64,000 nucleotides of DNA from Phialocephala subalpina (GCA_900073065.1 FJOG01000037.1:442849-506848); one strand, 5' to 3'. Numbered from the stretch's first letter, positions 24,420 to 35,916 are shown. Program-made: numbers and translations. The notes: a model not told the origin generated them from the letters alone.

Positions 24420-24933
24420 GAAGTGTCTTATTTGGATGACTGATTCCTGACAGCACTCTCTAAAACTTGCCTTATCCATAAGCGGCCATGGAAAAAAGCC
24501 GGTTGTGGACAGATGTTCGGCCAAGTGGGCGAGATATGGGTTCTTGACATATTGTGCCATGAGTTTAATCTTCAAAGATCTCGTGTATTCTCCACTAGTA
24601 CCACAATTGAAGAATCCCCCTTTCGACTTCAATCTTTCATCCGATTTCACCGTGACAGATAAAAAGAGATGCTACTTTTGTGGAACATACCCAGAACAGG
24701 TCGACTGATTTGAGAAAGCTACCAACACGGGAACTAACCCGAACCGGCGTTATGTGACGATACCGGCAAACACGTTAGTCGACTTTGACATCTGCTACAC
24801 TTGTATGATATGGGGCTGTAATCCCAGTCGAGAATAGAATTGTGCGGCATATATCTTGCACATTGTGTCTATTTTCAACCATTCCTACAAACCACAAGAA
24901 ATCCGGCAAATTATACTAGGAATCACCCTCAGC

Positions 24934-25446
24934 ATGCGCATCCTCAAAACAGTTCTGCTTCTCCTCCCCTTAGCTCAGCTAGCCGTTCCTTGGAACGACA
25001 TACCCGGATATAGAAGTACACGTTACGGCACCTTTGCCGTTCATGACAGAATCGGATGTGATAAAGTATCAATAATTAAAGAAGAAGGTTATGGAGGATG
25101 CATGAATATTGAGGACGACGCTAAGTCATTTTACTGGCGCATGAATCACTGGACTCATTTGGCATACGGTATGATACAGAGAAAGGAAGAGTGATGGTTG
25201 CGAATGGTACTGACATATTTTCTTGTAGGGCATTTGGAAGCCGACTGTAAAGATGACAGGATATGGCTGGGAGGAGCTGGAGAAGTGTGTCTCCCTGTAG
25301 ACCTCCAAGACCTAGATAGCATTGAATATTGGTACAGACCAGGTGCAGGGGTCAAGAAACCTGTACCAGACTTGAACTGGGAAGGAAGGTTGAAAAGTGT
25401 CAGTTTCACAAGGTTTTTGGGGCATGATATGAAGGGGTATTGGTGA
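24934..25446 (+). CDS. Small secreted cysteine-containing protein (effector-like), function unknown
   Basis: Exons 24934-25168 and 25229-25446 (453 nt) give a 150-residue protein. The start is set by ATG 24934, followed by a clear signal peptide (MRILKTVLLLLPLAQLAV). The mature part has only four cysteines, is rich in Trp, Tyr and Asp, and has no domain I recognise. Small size, secretion, lack of a family and the presence of a decayed tandem paralogue 0.5 kb upstream are typical of fast-evolving fungal secreted proteins, including effectors. No gene is seen in the gap at 24420-24933. Confidence 0.7.
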
Positions 25447-26089
25447 GAATGCAGGATGCTTCTAGTGCTGCCTAGACAAGTCCTTGTTACACATGTATAT
25501 TTGGTTGAGATACGTAGCTAGTGGGAATGCGGTTGGTCGATATTGTCACCTGTTCCGGACATCCAATTGCAATCTTTCCGGTCTAAAGATGACTGGCAGG
25601 CCGAACATTCGAATTGCGTGCAGCGTGGAAATGTATCAAAGGCGGCGAAGAAAGCATAACGGACTGTATTAGACTATACAGAAGGGGTTGAGAGGGGAAA
25701 TTAGATGTAGCATTAAACATAGAAAATGCTTCGAATATTGGGGAGAAGTGCATTTTTTTGACAATATTCTCGAGCTCCTCGCGGTACTTTTCGCACAAAA
25801 GAGCAGCGATCCGAACCCAGCAAATTCACAAGGTAGATGGACATCTGAAGTAGTTGTGCAGAGGGCCACTGGACCAAGAGCTTTAAATTGATGAGATCTC
25901 TTGCTGGTAAAGCATTTTGTCATTGTAAATTGCAATCGCGAAGAAGACGAACGATCCAAGGCGTTGAAATATTCGGATTCGGCGAAACCTTTCACCGAAG
26001 CCAGCTTGAGCTGATCTCACCAGTTTACAAATTTCCCAAATTTCCTTCCCACTCACCCTTTTCAACCAACGTCAAGCCAAGCCAGCAAC
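25447..26089. other. Intergenic
   Basis: 3' flank of the small secreted protein and promoter of the MPDU1 homologue. No gene seen. Confidence 0.4.
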
Positions 26090-27016
26090 ATGGACGCCCT
26101 TCGCAGTGCTCTACAGCCCATCACCCATAGTCTGCCGACTCCTATCCACGACCTGGGTGTGTCCATAATAGGGGAAACCTGCTACAAGACCCTCCTCCTC
26201 GACATCGACCTCGAGTCTACAGAGTGCATCAAGCTCGCCATCTCCAAAGGACTGGGAATCGGAATCATCGCCGCCTCCTCTATCGTTAAAGTCCCCCAGA
26301 TACTCAAGCTCATTAGCTCCCGCTCTGCGTCTGGAATATCCTTCCTCTCCTACCTCCTCGAGACCTCAGCATACCTTATTTCACTGGCATACAATGTGCG
26401 TCAAGGATTCCCTTTCAGCACCTATGGCGAGACGGGTTTGATCATGGCACAAAATGTGGCTATTGCGGTACTGGTACTACATTACAGTGGAAAGCAAGGC
26501 GCGGCTGCGATTTTTGTTGCAGGACTTGCGGCCAGTTCGGTAGCGTTGTTCGGCGAGAACATCGTAGATATGAAGACTTTGGGATATTTTCAAGCTGGTG
26601 CAGGTGCACTGGGAGTTGCCAGCAAGCTGCCACAAATCCTGGCCATCTGGCAAGAGGGTGGAACTGGGCAATTGAGTGCTTTCGCTGTGAGTATCGTACC
26701 TACCTGCTCAAGCTCCATCCCGACATTTCAGAGACTAATATGCTTTGTGAACCAGGTCTTCAATTACCTCCTCGGCTCCCTCTCACGAATCTTCACAACT
26801 CTGCAGGAGGTGGATGACAAGCTTATCCTCTACGGATTTATTGCAGGGTTCGCGCTCAATGCTGTGCTGGCTGCGCAGATGGTATACTACTGGAATGCGC
26901 CAGCTGCGAAGCAAATCAAGGGCAAGGAAGCTGAAAAGACCCCAGTCTCTGCTTCGACTGCAGTGTCTACTGCTACACCGAAGGGAAAGAGCCCCACGAC
27001 GCGGAGACGTGGATGA
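26090..27016 (+). CDS. MPDU1/Lec35-like PQ-loop protein (mannose-P-dolichol utilisation)
   Basis: Exons 26090-26686 and 26756-27016 give 285 residues. Members of this ER membrane family are needed for using dolichol-phosphate-mannose and -glucose in N-glycan and GPI assembly. Two PQ-loop motifs are seen: SSIVKVPQILKLISSRSASG and ASKLPQILAIWQEGGTGQLS, the spacing typical of MPDU1. Several hydrophobic helices surround them, and a Lys/Thr-rich tail ends in TTRRRG. The 69-nt intron (GTGAGT to CCAG) is a multiple of three and has no stop, so the unspliced frame is also open. The spliced junction LSAFAVFNYLLGS matches the family better. Confidence 0.92.
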   Translation: MDALRSALQPITHSLPTPIHDLGVSIIGETCYKTLLLDIDLESTECIKLAISKGLGIGIIAASSIVKVPQILKLISSRSASGISFLSYLLETSAYLISLAYNVRQGFPFSTYGETGLIMAQNVAIAVLVLHYSGKQGAAAIFVAGLAASSVALFGENIVDMKTLGYFQAGAGALGVASKLPQILAIWQEGGTGQLSAFAVSIVPTCSSSIPTFQRLICFVNQVFNYLLGSLSRIFTTLQEVDDKLILYGFIAGFALNAVLAAQMVYYWNAPAAKQIKGKEAEKTPVSASTAVSTATPKGKSPTTRRRG

Positions 27017-28641
27017 GACTGACCATATCATTCGATCTTTCCTAGATAATGTAGTATTTATCCTAGCTTTGCACAACCAATTTCTTACTGCGTGTCGTTC
27101 GAAATTGCATTCCTTGAATCCAGAGAAGATTGTGACATCTGTGCACTCTATGGATCATGACTGAGAAGTCACAATCAAGGACTCTTGAATATCTACCGCA
27201 TCTATATTTCAAAATCATTTTAAGCGTTATCGAATTAGAGTATCGTTGCTCGAATTATCTTTTTCATAGATGGGCTCTTCCGGGTGTGAGATTAGTGATT
27301 CATCAATGCGCTTTGCTGCGCGGCCTTTTGTAATGAGGCACCACACACATAGTGTTCTTGGAATTATGAATTAATTGATTACACAGCCAGCTGTTATGCC
27401 GAACGCAAGAACGCCGGGCCCAGCAGGTTTGGCCCATTTCAAGGTAGGCTGGGGAATTTCAAGCGCGATCTCTTAGAATTTTGTACTTGCACGCTATTCG
27501 TACGCTCCCACTAACAGAGCAACCACTCTTTTCGCGGGTTGTTGCTCTTGGCCGGCCTTTTAGATGAACAATGATACTCTAGAAAACTTTCACCTTCGGA
27601 CCAATGGAAACCCTCAGCATGCGGAGCTTGTAAGCCGTAAAAATCCGAGGGCTGACCTGCTCCATTCCTTCCTATCTTTTCAGTCATCAGTGTCAACCTT
27701 GTGGCTAGGCTATTGGTAGGACGGTCATGGTGCTTGGGGACATCCATTCGATTTTTATTTTGTCCCCAAGCATCTACGTCCGGCTTGTGCCCTGAACCCT
27801 GGGCTCGATTCGAAATTGGAGGCTTCTGGGAGTACCCTCACTTTAAATTACGCCCATATTTGTGTTTCGCTGCTGCAGTAGAGACGATCGCAGCGCCCTG
27901 GCTGATGTTCCTCCACTTCCGAAGGTACTACAAGACCAAACACTTCAGAGTCACTGCTCAGCAAATGGGGGTTTACCAATCCAATCGAAAAATGGGAAGT
28001 CGAAAAGGAAATGGCAACTGCCTGGGGCAAACGTACAATAGAAGGATGAGAGCTGATGATGAGAGCTGATGCTCTCTCTCCACGTATCGATAAACAGCTT
28101 GGAGCCACCCGGTTGGGAGCTGTAGCAACACTTCATCCGAACTCTTCGCAACACAGTTTCTAAATATCAGGGAGCTTGGGAAACATTTAGAGTTAGGCTT
28201 GAGGACATCTGCTGGATAAGAATCGAAGATATAGCAACCATTCGTCATTGTCTCCTTTCGCTACCCAAGCTGAACCCATTTTATTCACACGGGGTATTTC
28301 TTGCACACTCTCAACCACAATCATGATACCGCGGTCCGCACAAGCAACACCCCGACGCCATATTGAATCTTCCCAAACGCTGGGGACATCTTCAGTGCGA
28401 TTTTCGGCAATTTCTACTTGGGAAACATCAGAACACCACCACCGCCGCCCTCGCCACCAGCAAAACCTTCGTTGTTCCAGGTACGTCGGGACGTTCAAAT
28501 CATCAGGTTACCAACCGAGCGAGACCTTATACTTATCGTTGAGTTATTTCATCAACTTTTCAAGAAACCGACACATATAAGCTACCACCATGTCTCTTCT
28601 CTTCTCTTCTTTTATCTCCCCCCTCTTCTATTTCCCCCAGG
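27017..28641. other. Intergenic, no intact gene
   Basis: Several short ORFs but none with support. The part from about 28460 shows weak similarity to the 5' flank of the CorA-like gene (CGTCAGGATATTCAAAAT-like sequence near 28489), suggesting that the duplicated block starts here. Confidence 0.45.
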
Positions 28642-28713
28642 GTATTCATCTCACACAAGGAGAAGAACTAGGCTGCATTCTTTGCCGATCTCTTCGCTGC
28701 GGAGAAACGTTGA
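28642..28713 (+). pseudogene. Second relic of the CorA-like gene
   Basis: The translation FISHKEKN, stop, AAFFADLFAAEKR lines up with HISHKEKESAAFLADFSAAEKQ in the intact gene (around 30127-30195). CATCTCACACAAGGAGAAG is identical in both. Most differences are C in the intact gene and T in the relic, as RIP would give. A CCCCCAG acceptor-like end precedes it, where the intact gene also has its intron acceptor. Beyond 28713 the similarity is lost. Confidence 0.7.
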
Positions 28714-28789
28714 ACGGGAAGGAAACTGTCATCGGGGACGGCCTTCTAGAGTCGGACGGACCATATATGATGGTGCTACCTGCGGCTTG

Positions 28790-29280
28790 CCGTCGACTCT
28801 ATTGTATGATTCGTCAAAGGCTGCCTCGTGAAGTCATTCTACCGGCCATGTGCGAGCTACTGTCGCCGCAGAAATCTTGATCTCAATCTTTCCGACCTCG
28901 TCTCGCAGGCGTCTGAGTCCGAGTGCCTTCGAAAGTTCCCCTCACTGGAAGCGCTTTCCGAAAGAGTCAAGTCGTTGGTCGTTAACTTCTGATCCGTGTA
29001 GCTACCAGTATCAAGTTCAACGTCTCGCAAAGCCTTCTATGCTTTGTTTTGCTTCACACTCTTCTTCAGAAGCAATCTCGAATAACCTACGGTCAATAGG
29101 ACATTCGCCAACCGATCTTCGAGGATGTACCAACTTAAACTCACCTCTTCGAGACAAATCGAGAGGTTTTGGACTGCCGAGACTGGGTTTTAAATCACTC
29201 AGAGACCCTAAATCTTTCAGAACTTAATTTTGGGAAGTGGAAGAGCTTGGTAAGGTTTGCTAGATGCAATTTGATTGTCT
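28790..29280 (+). pseudogene. Possible degraded F-box/LRR-type gene
   Basis: In shifting frames there are F-box-like words (LPREVILPAMCELLSPQ), then NLDLNLSDLVSQ with LRKFPSLEALSERVKSLVV, and further on WVLNHSETLNLSELNFGKW. These resemble the F-box plus leucine-rich layout of fungal F-box proteins but are separated by stops and frame changes. The call is tentative. Confidence 0.25.
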
Positions 29281-29883
29281 AAAGACCTTATTGAGTTAGA
29301 TATGCAGCATCTTGAAAGATTATCGAAGGTTTCCAAGATACACAAGAACGTTGGCCAAGGGATCCCGAAACTCCCAATTCTAAGAATTTGAGTGACCCAG
29401 GCCGTTGGGGACATCCATGAGTCATCTATCATGGGTAATTCTTCTTGGACAAACTACAGACTGTGTCCGAAATAGTAAGTAGCATCTTTCAAATCAAGAA
29501 GTATCATGCTAAACAATAGCCTTGGGAAACATGCGTACAGCACGAAGGAGGGAGATCGACGAAAATGCAGAAACCCCATTCTTCCTGTTCAATTTCCAGG
29601 ATCTCGGATGTTCCAAGATCTCTGGGACATTATGAAGCTCAGATCTTGGGGTGCTTGCGCTCCCTCGCTCTTTCCGATAGAAGTCGAGTCCTTCCTCAGT
29701 TGTTAGCCGAGAAGGCTAGCTTCGCGCTGGCGACTTGAACTACTTTTCTCGCAACCTTCAACTTCTCGTCCACAACCACATCACAACCTCACCACCGTCC
29801 CCGCTATCAACAACACCAGAAGCCACCCACCACAGCCTCAACAACAATCCTCTCATTGTCCCAGCCACGTCAGGATATTCAAA
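29281..29883. other. Intergenic, promoter of the CorA-like gene
   Basis: C- and A-rich leader from about 29750 (CAACCTCACCACC, then CAACAACACC) typical of fungal 5' UTRs. No gene seen. Confidence 0.45.
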
Positions 29884-30881
29884 ATGACATCCACCTTCAC
29901 CAACCTCGACGCTGCCACACAGGCATTCCTTCAACACTGCAGCTTTCCCAAGAGTCTCATTGAGACATCGATTTCAGCAGGCGCACAAGGCATTCAGATT
30001 GTACAGATGAGAATGGAGGGAAAGACTGGTACGTCTGCCAATGTCCCTCATTTCCCGGGGCTTTCTGCTAACAAAATACAGTCATTGTTCTCTATATGGG
30101 CGGCACCGGTGGCAGCAACATCAAGGTCCACATCTCACACAAGGAGAAGGAGTCCGCCGCCTTCCTCGCCGACTTCTCCGCCGCGGAGAAACAGATGATC
30201 CAAGACGCCGCCGCATCTGCCGCGCCTCTCCACCCCGCCATCATCCCCACCATCGTCCTCGAGAACGTCGTCCGAACAATCACCCAAGGTGTTAGGGATA
30301 TCCAAGCACGTATCGAGAACATCGACGTAATCCAAGCCGATTCCCCGAAGGATCCTTCGATGTCTAAGCAACTGAGGGACATTGCAATGTCTAACAATGC
30401 CTATAAGTGTGACTTGGGACAGCTCAAGAACGCAATCACCAATGTCCAGAAGATCATGAGACATTTCGAAAAGCAGTTCGGCAGCGACGCGCAACAAACC
30501 ATCGAGGGCCGTCTGGCGAATGTCCTATCAGCGGTGGAAATTTCAGGATTGCTTCGGGCAAAGGGAGTTTCGAACATGGATGCTCAGGTTTCAATGTTCC
30601 AGCGACGCATGACCATTGACAGTTGGAAGGATGGGAAGAGTACCTACATCATGTCCATTCTGACGCTGATCTTTTGGCCTACGACTGTGGTTGCGTTGTT
30701 CTTTAGGCTCCCCTTTTTTGATTGGGAGGCTGTTTATACCAAGGACATTCTCAACCCTAGGTGGGTTCTTATGCTTCCGGTTGTTATCATCATGTCTATA
30801 ATGGCCATGCTCCTCTGGAACATTGGCACATGGGGTATGATCAAGTTTTCTGAGGTCAACGATCCCGAGGAGGAGGACTAG
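29884..30881 (+). CDS. CorA-like two-TM membrane protein (fungal, function not established)
   Basis: Exons 29884-30028 and 30082-30881 give 314 residues. The cytoplasmic part is helical and acidic (ISHKEKESAAFLADFSAAEK, then RDIQARIENIDVI). Two membrane helices lie near the C-terminus (TYIMSILTLIFWPTTVVALFF, and WVLMLPVVIIMSIMAMLLW), separated by a loop with RLPFFDWE. This arrangement resembles the CorA-like transporter-related proteins common in fungi, but the GMN signature of true CorA magnesium channels is absent, so ion transport is not proven. The tail is acidic (DPEEED). Two mutated fragments of this gene occur elsewhere in the window. Confidence 0.75.
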
Positions 30882-31054
30882 GCAGCATAAATCACCCTGG
30901 GGAACGTGGGACAATAAAAATGGCATATAATAGCATAACATACAACAGTACGTAATGGCAGCGGGAACAGCAGCACCAAGGAACTTCAGACTCTCCTCTC
31001 AAAATGTCCCAAAACATTCTTCTGTGACACCTCGATCTGAAACGGAATTGTCCA

Positions 31055-32801
31055 TCAAGTCTTCGGGGCATTCTCAATATGCAGGGCTTCCGGTTGACTT
31101 CCTTTTTGAAATCCAGAATCCAATTCATGTCCACCAGTTCTTTGGTCACCGGCATGTGGAATCTCAGCATTCGGATCCTCGATGTCCCAATCCTCGTTTA
31201 GTCTCTTTAGTGGCATCAGACCCAGACAAATAATTAACAGTCCAAGGCACTACTACTTGTCAGCAAAGGGACAAATCAATCAGTCATACCTTTCACTTAC
31301 AATTCCGACCAAGATGAGCTGGGTTTTGGCATAATCCGGCGTCCCTCCCTTAGTCGGGAATTGTTCTCCTAGCTTTGTTTCGATCGTCGGTGCAATTGCA
31401 CTGATGGCATTTCCCAAGTTGTACGCCACGCCTCCAAACGCTGCTCTCATGCCTGGATGGGGACATATCTGCTGGAAAATGTTTCCAAGATTTCCAATCG
31501 CTCCACCATATCCAAACTGCATGAAGAACGCTCCGAGACCGAGAAGATTCCACTTGGTAGGAAGAGCATACAGCGGTAGGAAAGGCCCCGCGAAGATCGC
31601 AAAGCAAAACGGGACCCATTTCAACGAGAAACGATTTCCGAGATAGCCACCGACCATTGCCCCAGATATACCTCCACTTTGGAGTAAGATCGTAACCCAA
31701 GTCTCCTCGCGGATGGTCAATTTTCGTTGTGTTGTCAGGAATGTGGGATATAAATCGAACGACCCATGGCCCATAGTGTTGAAGCAGGCTGAAAGTAGAA
31801 TCATGTAGACCAAGGCGGGGAAGTGGTATCGAAGGACGTATTTCAGTTTCTTGTAGAAGGACAACTTGCCGCCGATTATCACTCGGGCTTCGAGATCTCC
31901 CGCCGCGATACCGTCGTCTTCTATCGTTGAGGTGTTGATGGATGGAAGGAACGCGCGAAAGAGGAAGACGGGCGCTGTCAGTGCTGCACCGAGCCAGTAA
32001 AGATCTTGCCATACATAATTTGCTGATGTTTGAGGATCTGTCAGCCATTCTGCTTTGCAGAATACGAGTGTCTGGGTGCTTGGCAACTTACACATAGCAA
32101 GATGAAAACCAGAAGCTAGCATGTAGCCGGCCGCGAAGCCTTGCTGAGTGAGGCCAGCGACAATCCCCCTCGCTCGTCGTGGTGTAGCCTCCAAACAAGC
32201 AGCCATGATAAGCCCATACACTCCTCCATATGCAACGCCTAACTTGTCGTCAGTCGCAACGGATAGCAATCTCTCAGCCTCTACCAGAGCTTACCAAACA
32301 GAAGCCGAGTACCAATAAGCTGACCGTAAGTTTTTACGAAACCACTACAGAGTGTAAACACAGCGAGCAAGACGAGGTCAATCAGCAGCGGGATCTTTCT
32401 TCCGTACTGATCTGAAGCGATGCCGAAAATAACTGCACCGATAGATCGGGAAAGCATAGCTGTCGTGTTGGCCTCTGAGATCTTGCTTTGTTCCACATGC
32501 AAGTATTTTGCGAGGTTTGTGAGCGTAAATGGAAGTAAGTAGAATTGAAGTGAGGCTAAAGTCCATGCCGACCACTGGAGAACGACACGACGTGTTAGCT
32601 AACCTTATGTACTGTTGTTCTATTGAGTCTCCCAAAGATGAAATGAAGGATCGAGTTATCTCTAGTGATTTCAGGGGGAGAATGTTTGAGCTGCACCGGT
32701 TCACTTACACACAGAAACCAAGTGGTGGCTTGAATAGGTGTCATTCGCAATGAGCCTGCGAAATGTACAATGCCATTCTTGAGGTCTTCCAGAATGCTCA
32801 T
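31055..32801 (-). CDS. JEN1-like MFS carboxylic acid transporter
   Basis: Exons 32801-32709, 32574-32295, 32238-32092, 32022-31301 and 31249-31055 total 1437 nt (478 residues). The ATG at 32801 is chosen over an in-frame GTG. Family marks: WSAWTLASLQFYLLPFTLTNLA in the first helix, SIGAVIFGIASDQYGRK in the helix 2-3 loop, and a polar tail after RLNEDWDIEDP. The JEN substrate motif NxxS/THxS/TQDxxxT is present but altered: the protein has NTMGHGSFDLYPT, with Gly for Ser/Thr and Phe for the critical Gln. The likely role is proton-coupled uptake of a mono- or dicarboxylate at the plasma membrane, with changed specificity. It is divergent from the amidohydrolase gene, so it probably feeds the cluster to its right. 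Confidence 0.88.
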
Positions 32802-33385
32802 AATCACTGATTTTGGACCGCTCTATCACCAGATAGTAGATAAAGTAAAAGTAAAAGATTCAAGCGGTTTCGAGAATAGGTAAGTTGGTTACAAGTTGTG
32901 GTTGTTGTACCGATGTTTGACTGACTCGCCCAAGCAGAACTAGATATCGTTCGCAAGAATCTTTAAGTGGAATGGAATGGAGACGGTGAACATCCATCCT
33001 TCCTGCGGACCCCAGCATCGAGATTCTCGGCTTCCTAGAGAAGGTCCGTCAACAGCCTGGGAAGGAAGGCGGGGAAGGGACGTAACACAAGCAGGAGCTT
33101 GGACTTTGGCCGATCATTTGCATTCAATGTCACACAAAATCTGGGGACGGATTCTCAGCGTGCGCTCACGGATTGTGGAACCCCGCATTATGAGAATGCT
33201 CGAAATTGGTGCCCCCGGCATTACCCCCCGCATTAAGGTGCTCGGTTCTTAAAATGTCAGATTTTTAGTGCCTCATTTAGTCATCCCACCAAAGCATCAC
33301 GAAATTATATCTCTCTCATCAGAAGTCACATCAACTTTCTCCATCAAGTTATCAACTGAGAATTCACTGACACCCTTTAATCTAC
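32802..33385. promoter_or_regulatory. Bidirectional promoter with CCCCGCATTA repeats
   Basis: This region separates the divergent transporter and amidohydrolase genes. CCCCGCATTA occurs exactly twice (33181-33190 and 33226-33235), with a variant CCCCGGCATTA at 33213-33223. Similar CCCCGC words occur in other promoters of the cluster, which suggests sites for a shared regulator, possibly the Zn2Cys6 factor encoded at 37817-40143. Binding is inferred. Confidence 0.5.
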
Positions 33386-34341
33386 ATGTCCTCAAATCCG
33401 CTTGTCCCCGAAGGAGCTTGGGAGACACACATCCATGCATTTGATCCCGAGAAGTTCCCGTATGCGACTCCTCGCTCATACACACCCAAAGCGGCAGCTA
33501 TCCAAGACTACCCCTTCAGCCTCACAGGATGCAAGAACATAGTGATTGTGCACGCTTCAATCCAAGGTACTTCGCCAGCACCACTCGTGGATACATTGAG
33601 GAAGCAGGAGCACATGCCTGGCGTCACTCTTCGAGGTCTTGCAACCATTGACGTCAACAAAATCTCCGACGCCGAACTCGATCAACTGCATGCAGCTGGA
33701 GTAAGAGGTGCTCGATTGCACGAGATGGCGTGGGGGCATGGACATCAAAGTGGAGGCGATGCAATTGGGAAGAAGGTTTTGGATTTGGCTACGAAATTGG
33801 CAAGGTTGGAATGGGCAATTGGGATTTTTTGTGATATTCGAGCATGGGCGTCTATGGCCGAGATGATCAGAAATAAGTTGGACCCACGCATCAAGCTTGT
33901 TGCGGATCACTTGGGAGGAACCTTTCCTGGGGAAGAAAGCCTGCCTGAGTTCCAGACTTTCTTGGAATTGATCAAGGAGAAACGTGTCTATGTCAAGTTG
34001 TCCGGCTTTGAGCGACTGTATCATGGGCATGCTGGTGGTATCAACACTATTACCCCTATAGCTCAAGCGATTATCAAAGCAGGACCGGATCGAATCGTAT
34101 TTGGAACTGGTGAATATTCCCATTCTCTTGCAGGAAACTTAACTTACATCACGTAGATTGGCCACACACCCAGCTCGGGGTTTCTCGAAAGGGGAAGACG
34201 GAAGCCCAGAGACTGAACGATATTGAAGGATTTCGAGAAGTAGACGACAAGGGGCATATTCAAATGCTGAGGAAGTGGATTCCCGATGAGAAAACATGGC
34301 TTGATTTTTGGGTCAATACACCTCAGAAGCTGTTCAAATAG
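33386..34341 (+). CDS. Amidohydrolase-2 family lactonase-type hydrolase
   Basis: Exons 33386-34109 and 34157-34341 give 302 residues. TIM-barrel metal-dependent hydrolase. The N-terminal ETHIHAFDPEKFPYATPRSY carries the HxH metal site and the FPYAxxRxYTP block shared with 2-pyrone-4,6-dicarboxylate hydrolase (LigI-like) and 4-sulfomuconolactone hydrolase relatives. Later marks are GVRGARLHEMAWG, VADHLGG and the end-of-barrel FGTDWPH, the usual active-site Asp, created by the splice junction. Such enzymes open lactone rings made when aromatic rings are degraded. The exact lactone cannot be told from sequence. Confidence 0.85.
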
Positions 34342-34820
34342 GATCGCGAAGTAGCTGACAGCCACAAAAATTCTTTGCAAAATTGGCTGTAACCCACTGC
34401 AGCAACTCTTATCCTAGCTCTTGAATTTGCATATGGGGACAAAAAAATCAAGTTCGCCCAAATTATCTGACCATTCTAATAGACGTGCATGTTCAAGGGC
34501 CGCACTTTAGCCCCCCCATTAACAAGCGGTGCACGTGACAACTGACATCTTCCCTCTCGGTTTCTGAGATCGTCGTGTCCGTGATGATACTTCACGTCTG
34601 AACTATACACCTAATGTATCCAAGAAGTATTCTTTCAAGTTTCCGGGGTAAGTTGCGCATCATCTCCACCAAGCGGGGTCGCGAGAGCCGCTGGGTAATT
34701 TCAGCAGCGGATCGAAACATCCCGCTAATGCTTCAGCTGCGACTGTTCTTTAAGCATGACAGTATAGAAAAGCAACGAATCTTCGTAAACTGTAGACAGG
34801 ATCGTCTCCCCGAGAACTCA
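34342..34820. promoter_or_regulatory. Intergenic promoter of the DUF1932 dehydrogenase
   Basis: Contains CCCCCCATTA near 34512-34521, GGTGCACGTGAC near 34528 and TTCCGGGGTA at 34641-34650, the reverse complement of TACCCCGGAA. These resemble the cluster motif. An upstream ORF continues into the gene, but the Rossmann start favours ATG 34821. Confidence 0.4.
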
Positions 34821-35867
34821 ATGATTACTATCGGGATTGTTTCTATTGGTGAGATGGGCATGGGTGTAGCCCAGATTCTGAAACATTACGGACATCGGGT
34901 TGTGACATATGCCGCTGATAGGAGGTACATTTTGATCTTCCGTTCACCATTCCTTCCACAATTTGTCTAACGCTGCCTCCAGTCAAGCAACCAAGGAGCG
35001 AGGGCACTTAGCTGGAGTCGAGCTTTTGCCAAGTTATATCGAACTAGTTCAGCAATGCGGCTACATCCTCTCTATCGTTCCTCCACGTGATGCTATCAAG
35101 ACTGCAGAGCTTGTATCCACGGCAGCAAACTCTTCCTCCATGAGTGATGGAAGCCTATACTATATAGACCTCAACGCTGTCTCTCCTCGAACGGCACGCC
35201 ACGTCGCTACACTATTTTCGGAGACCCCTAAAATCTCCTTCCTCGACGGGGGCATTCTAGGAGGAGTTCCTCATCGCAAGGCTTCAGGAGAATGGCATTG
35301 TCCCTCTCTCATAATTTCAGGTCCGACTCGAATACCTTCCGATACTCTTAATCAACAACTTCGTATCCATCACTTGAACGACACAATCGGTGCTGCAACT
35401 GGACTGAAGATATGTTTCGGGATGAATACGAAAGGCTTCACAGCACTTGCCATCCAGTCATTCACCACTGCTTATAAACTCGGTGTGTTGACTGAAATGA
35501 GGGAGTACCTAAAGAGAGACTTTCCGGAGACCTTGAAAGCAGCCGACAAGGGACTGACGACAATGCCGCCAAAGGCATATCGGTGGGTGCATGAGATGCT
35601 TGAGATGGCTGATACTGCTGCTGAGGATGGCGGGTTTGAGAAGAATTTGTAGGTTCTACATCATCAATCCATCAAATAGTACGAAGAACAGATGCTGACC
35701 AGATTCCTTGCAGATTTGAAGGTGTGGCTGAGGTTTATAGAACTGTCGCGGAGGATTCTGAGTTGGGGTTCGAGAAGCCTGGTGAAAGGGTGAGGGGCAA
35801 GACAGTTGAAGATGTTGTGGCATTACTCAGTGATGGAATGATTGCAAAGAAATTGAAGCAGGACTAG
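34821..35867 (+). CDS. 6-phosphogluconate dehydrogenase-like NAD-binding protein with DUF1932 C-terminus
   Basis: Exons 34821-34924, 34983-35648 and 35714-35867 total 924 nt (307 residues). The N-terminal MITIGIVSIGEMGMGVAQ is the GxGxxG-type dinucleotide fold of beta-hydroxyacid dehydrogenases. LSIVPPRDAIKTAE and YYIDLNAVSP match the family core, and GATGLKICFGMNTKGFTALAI starts the DUF1932 helical domain. Members are predicted hydroxyacid or sugar-acid dehydrogenases of mostly unknown substrate. It shares its direction with the amidohydrolase and faces the maleylacetate reductase gene, whose stop lies only 49 bp away. Confidence 0.82.
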
Positions 35868-35916
35868 AATTGTGAACGTGCTTGCTATTGATCCTACACT
35901 TCAACTACATATTTCA

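Noticed and set aside
27701..28069. 122-codon plus-strand frame
   Set aside because: No domain, no splice support, surrounded by stops; the region looks non-coding.
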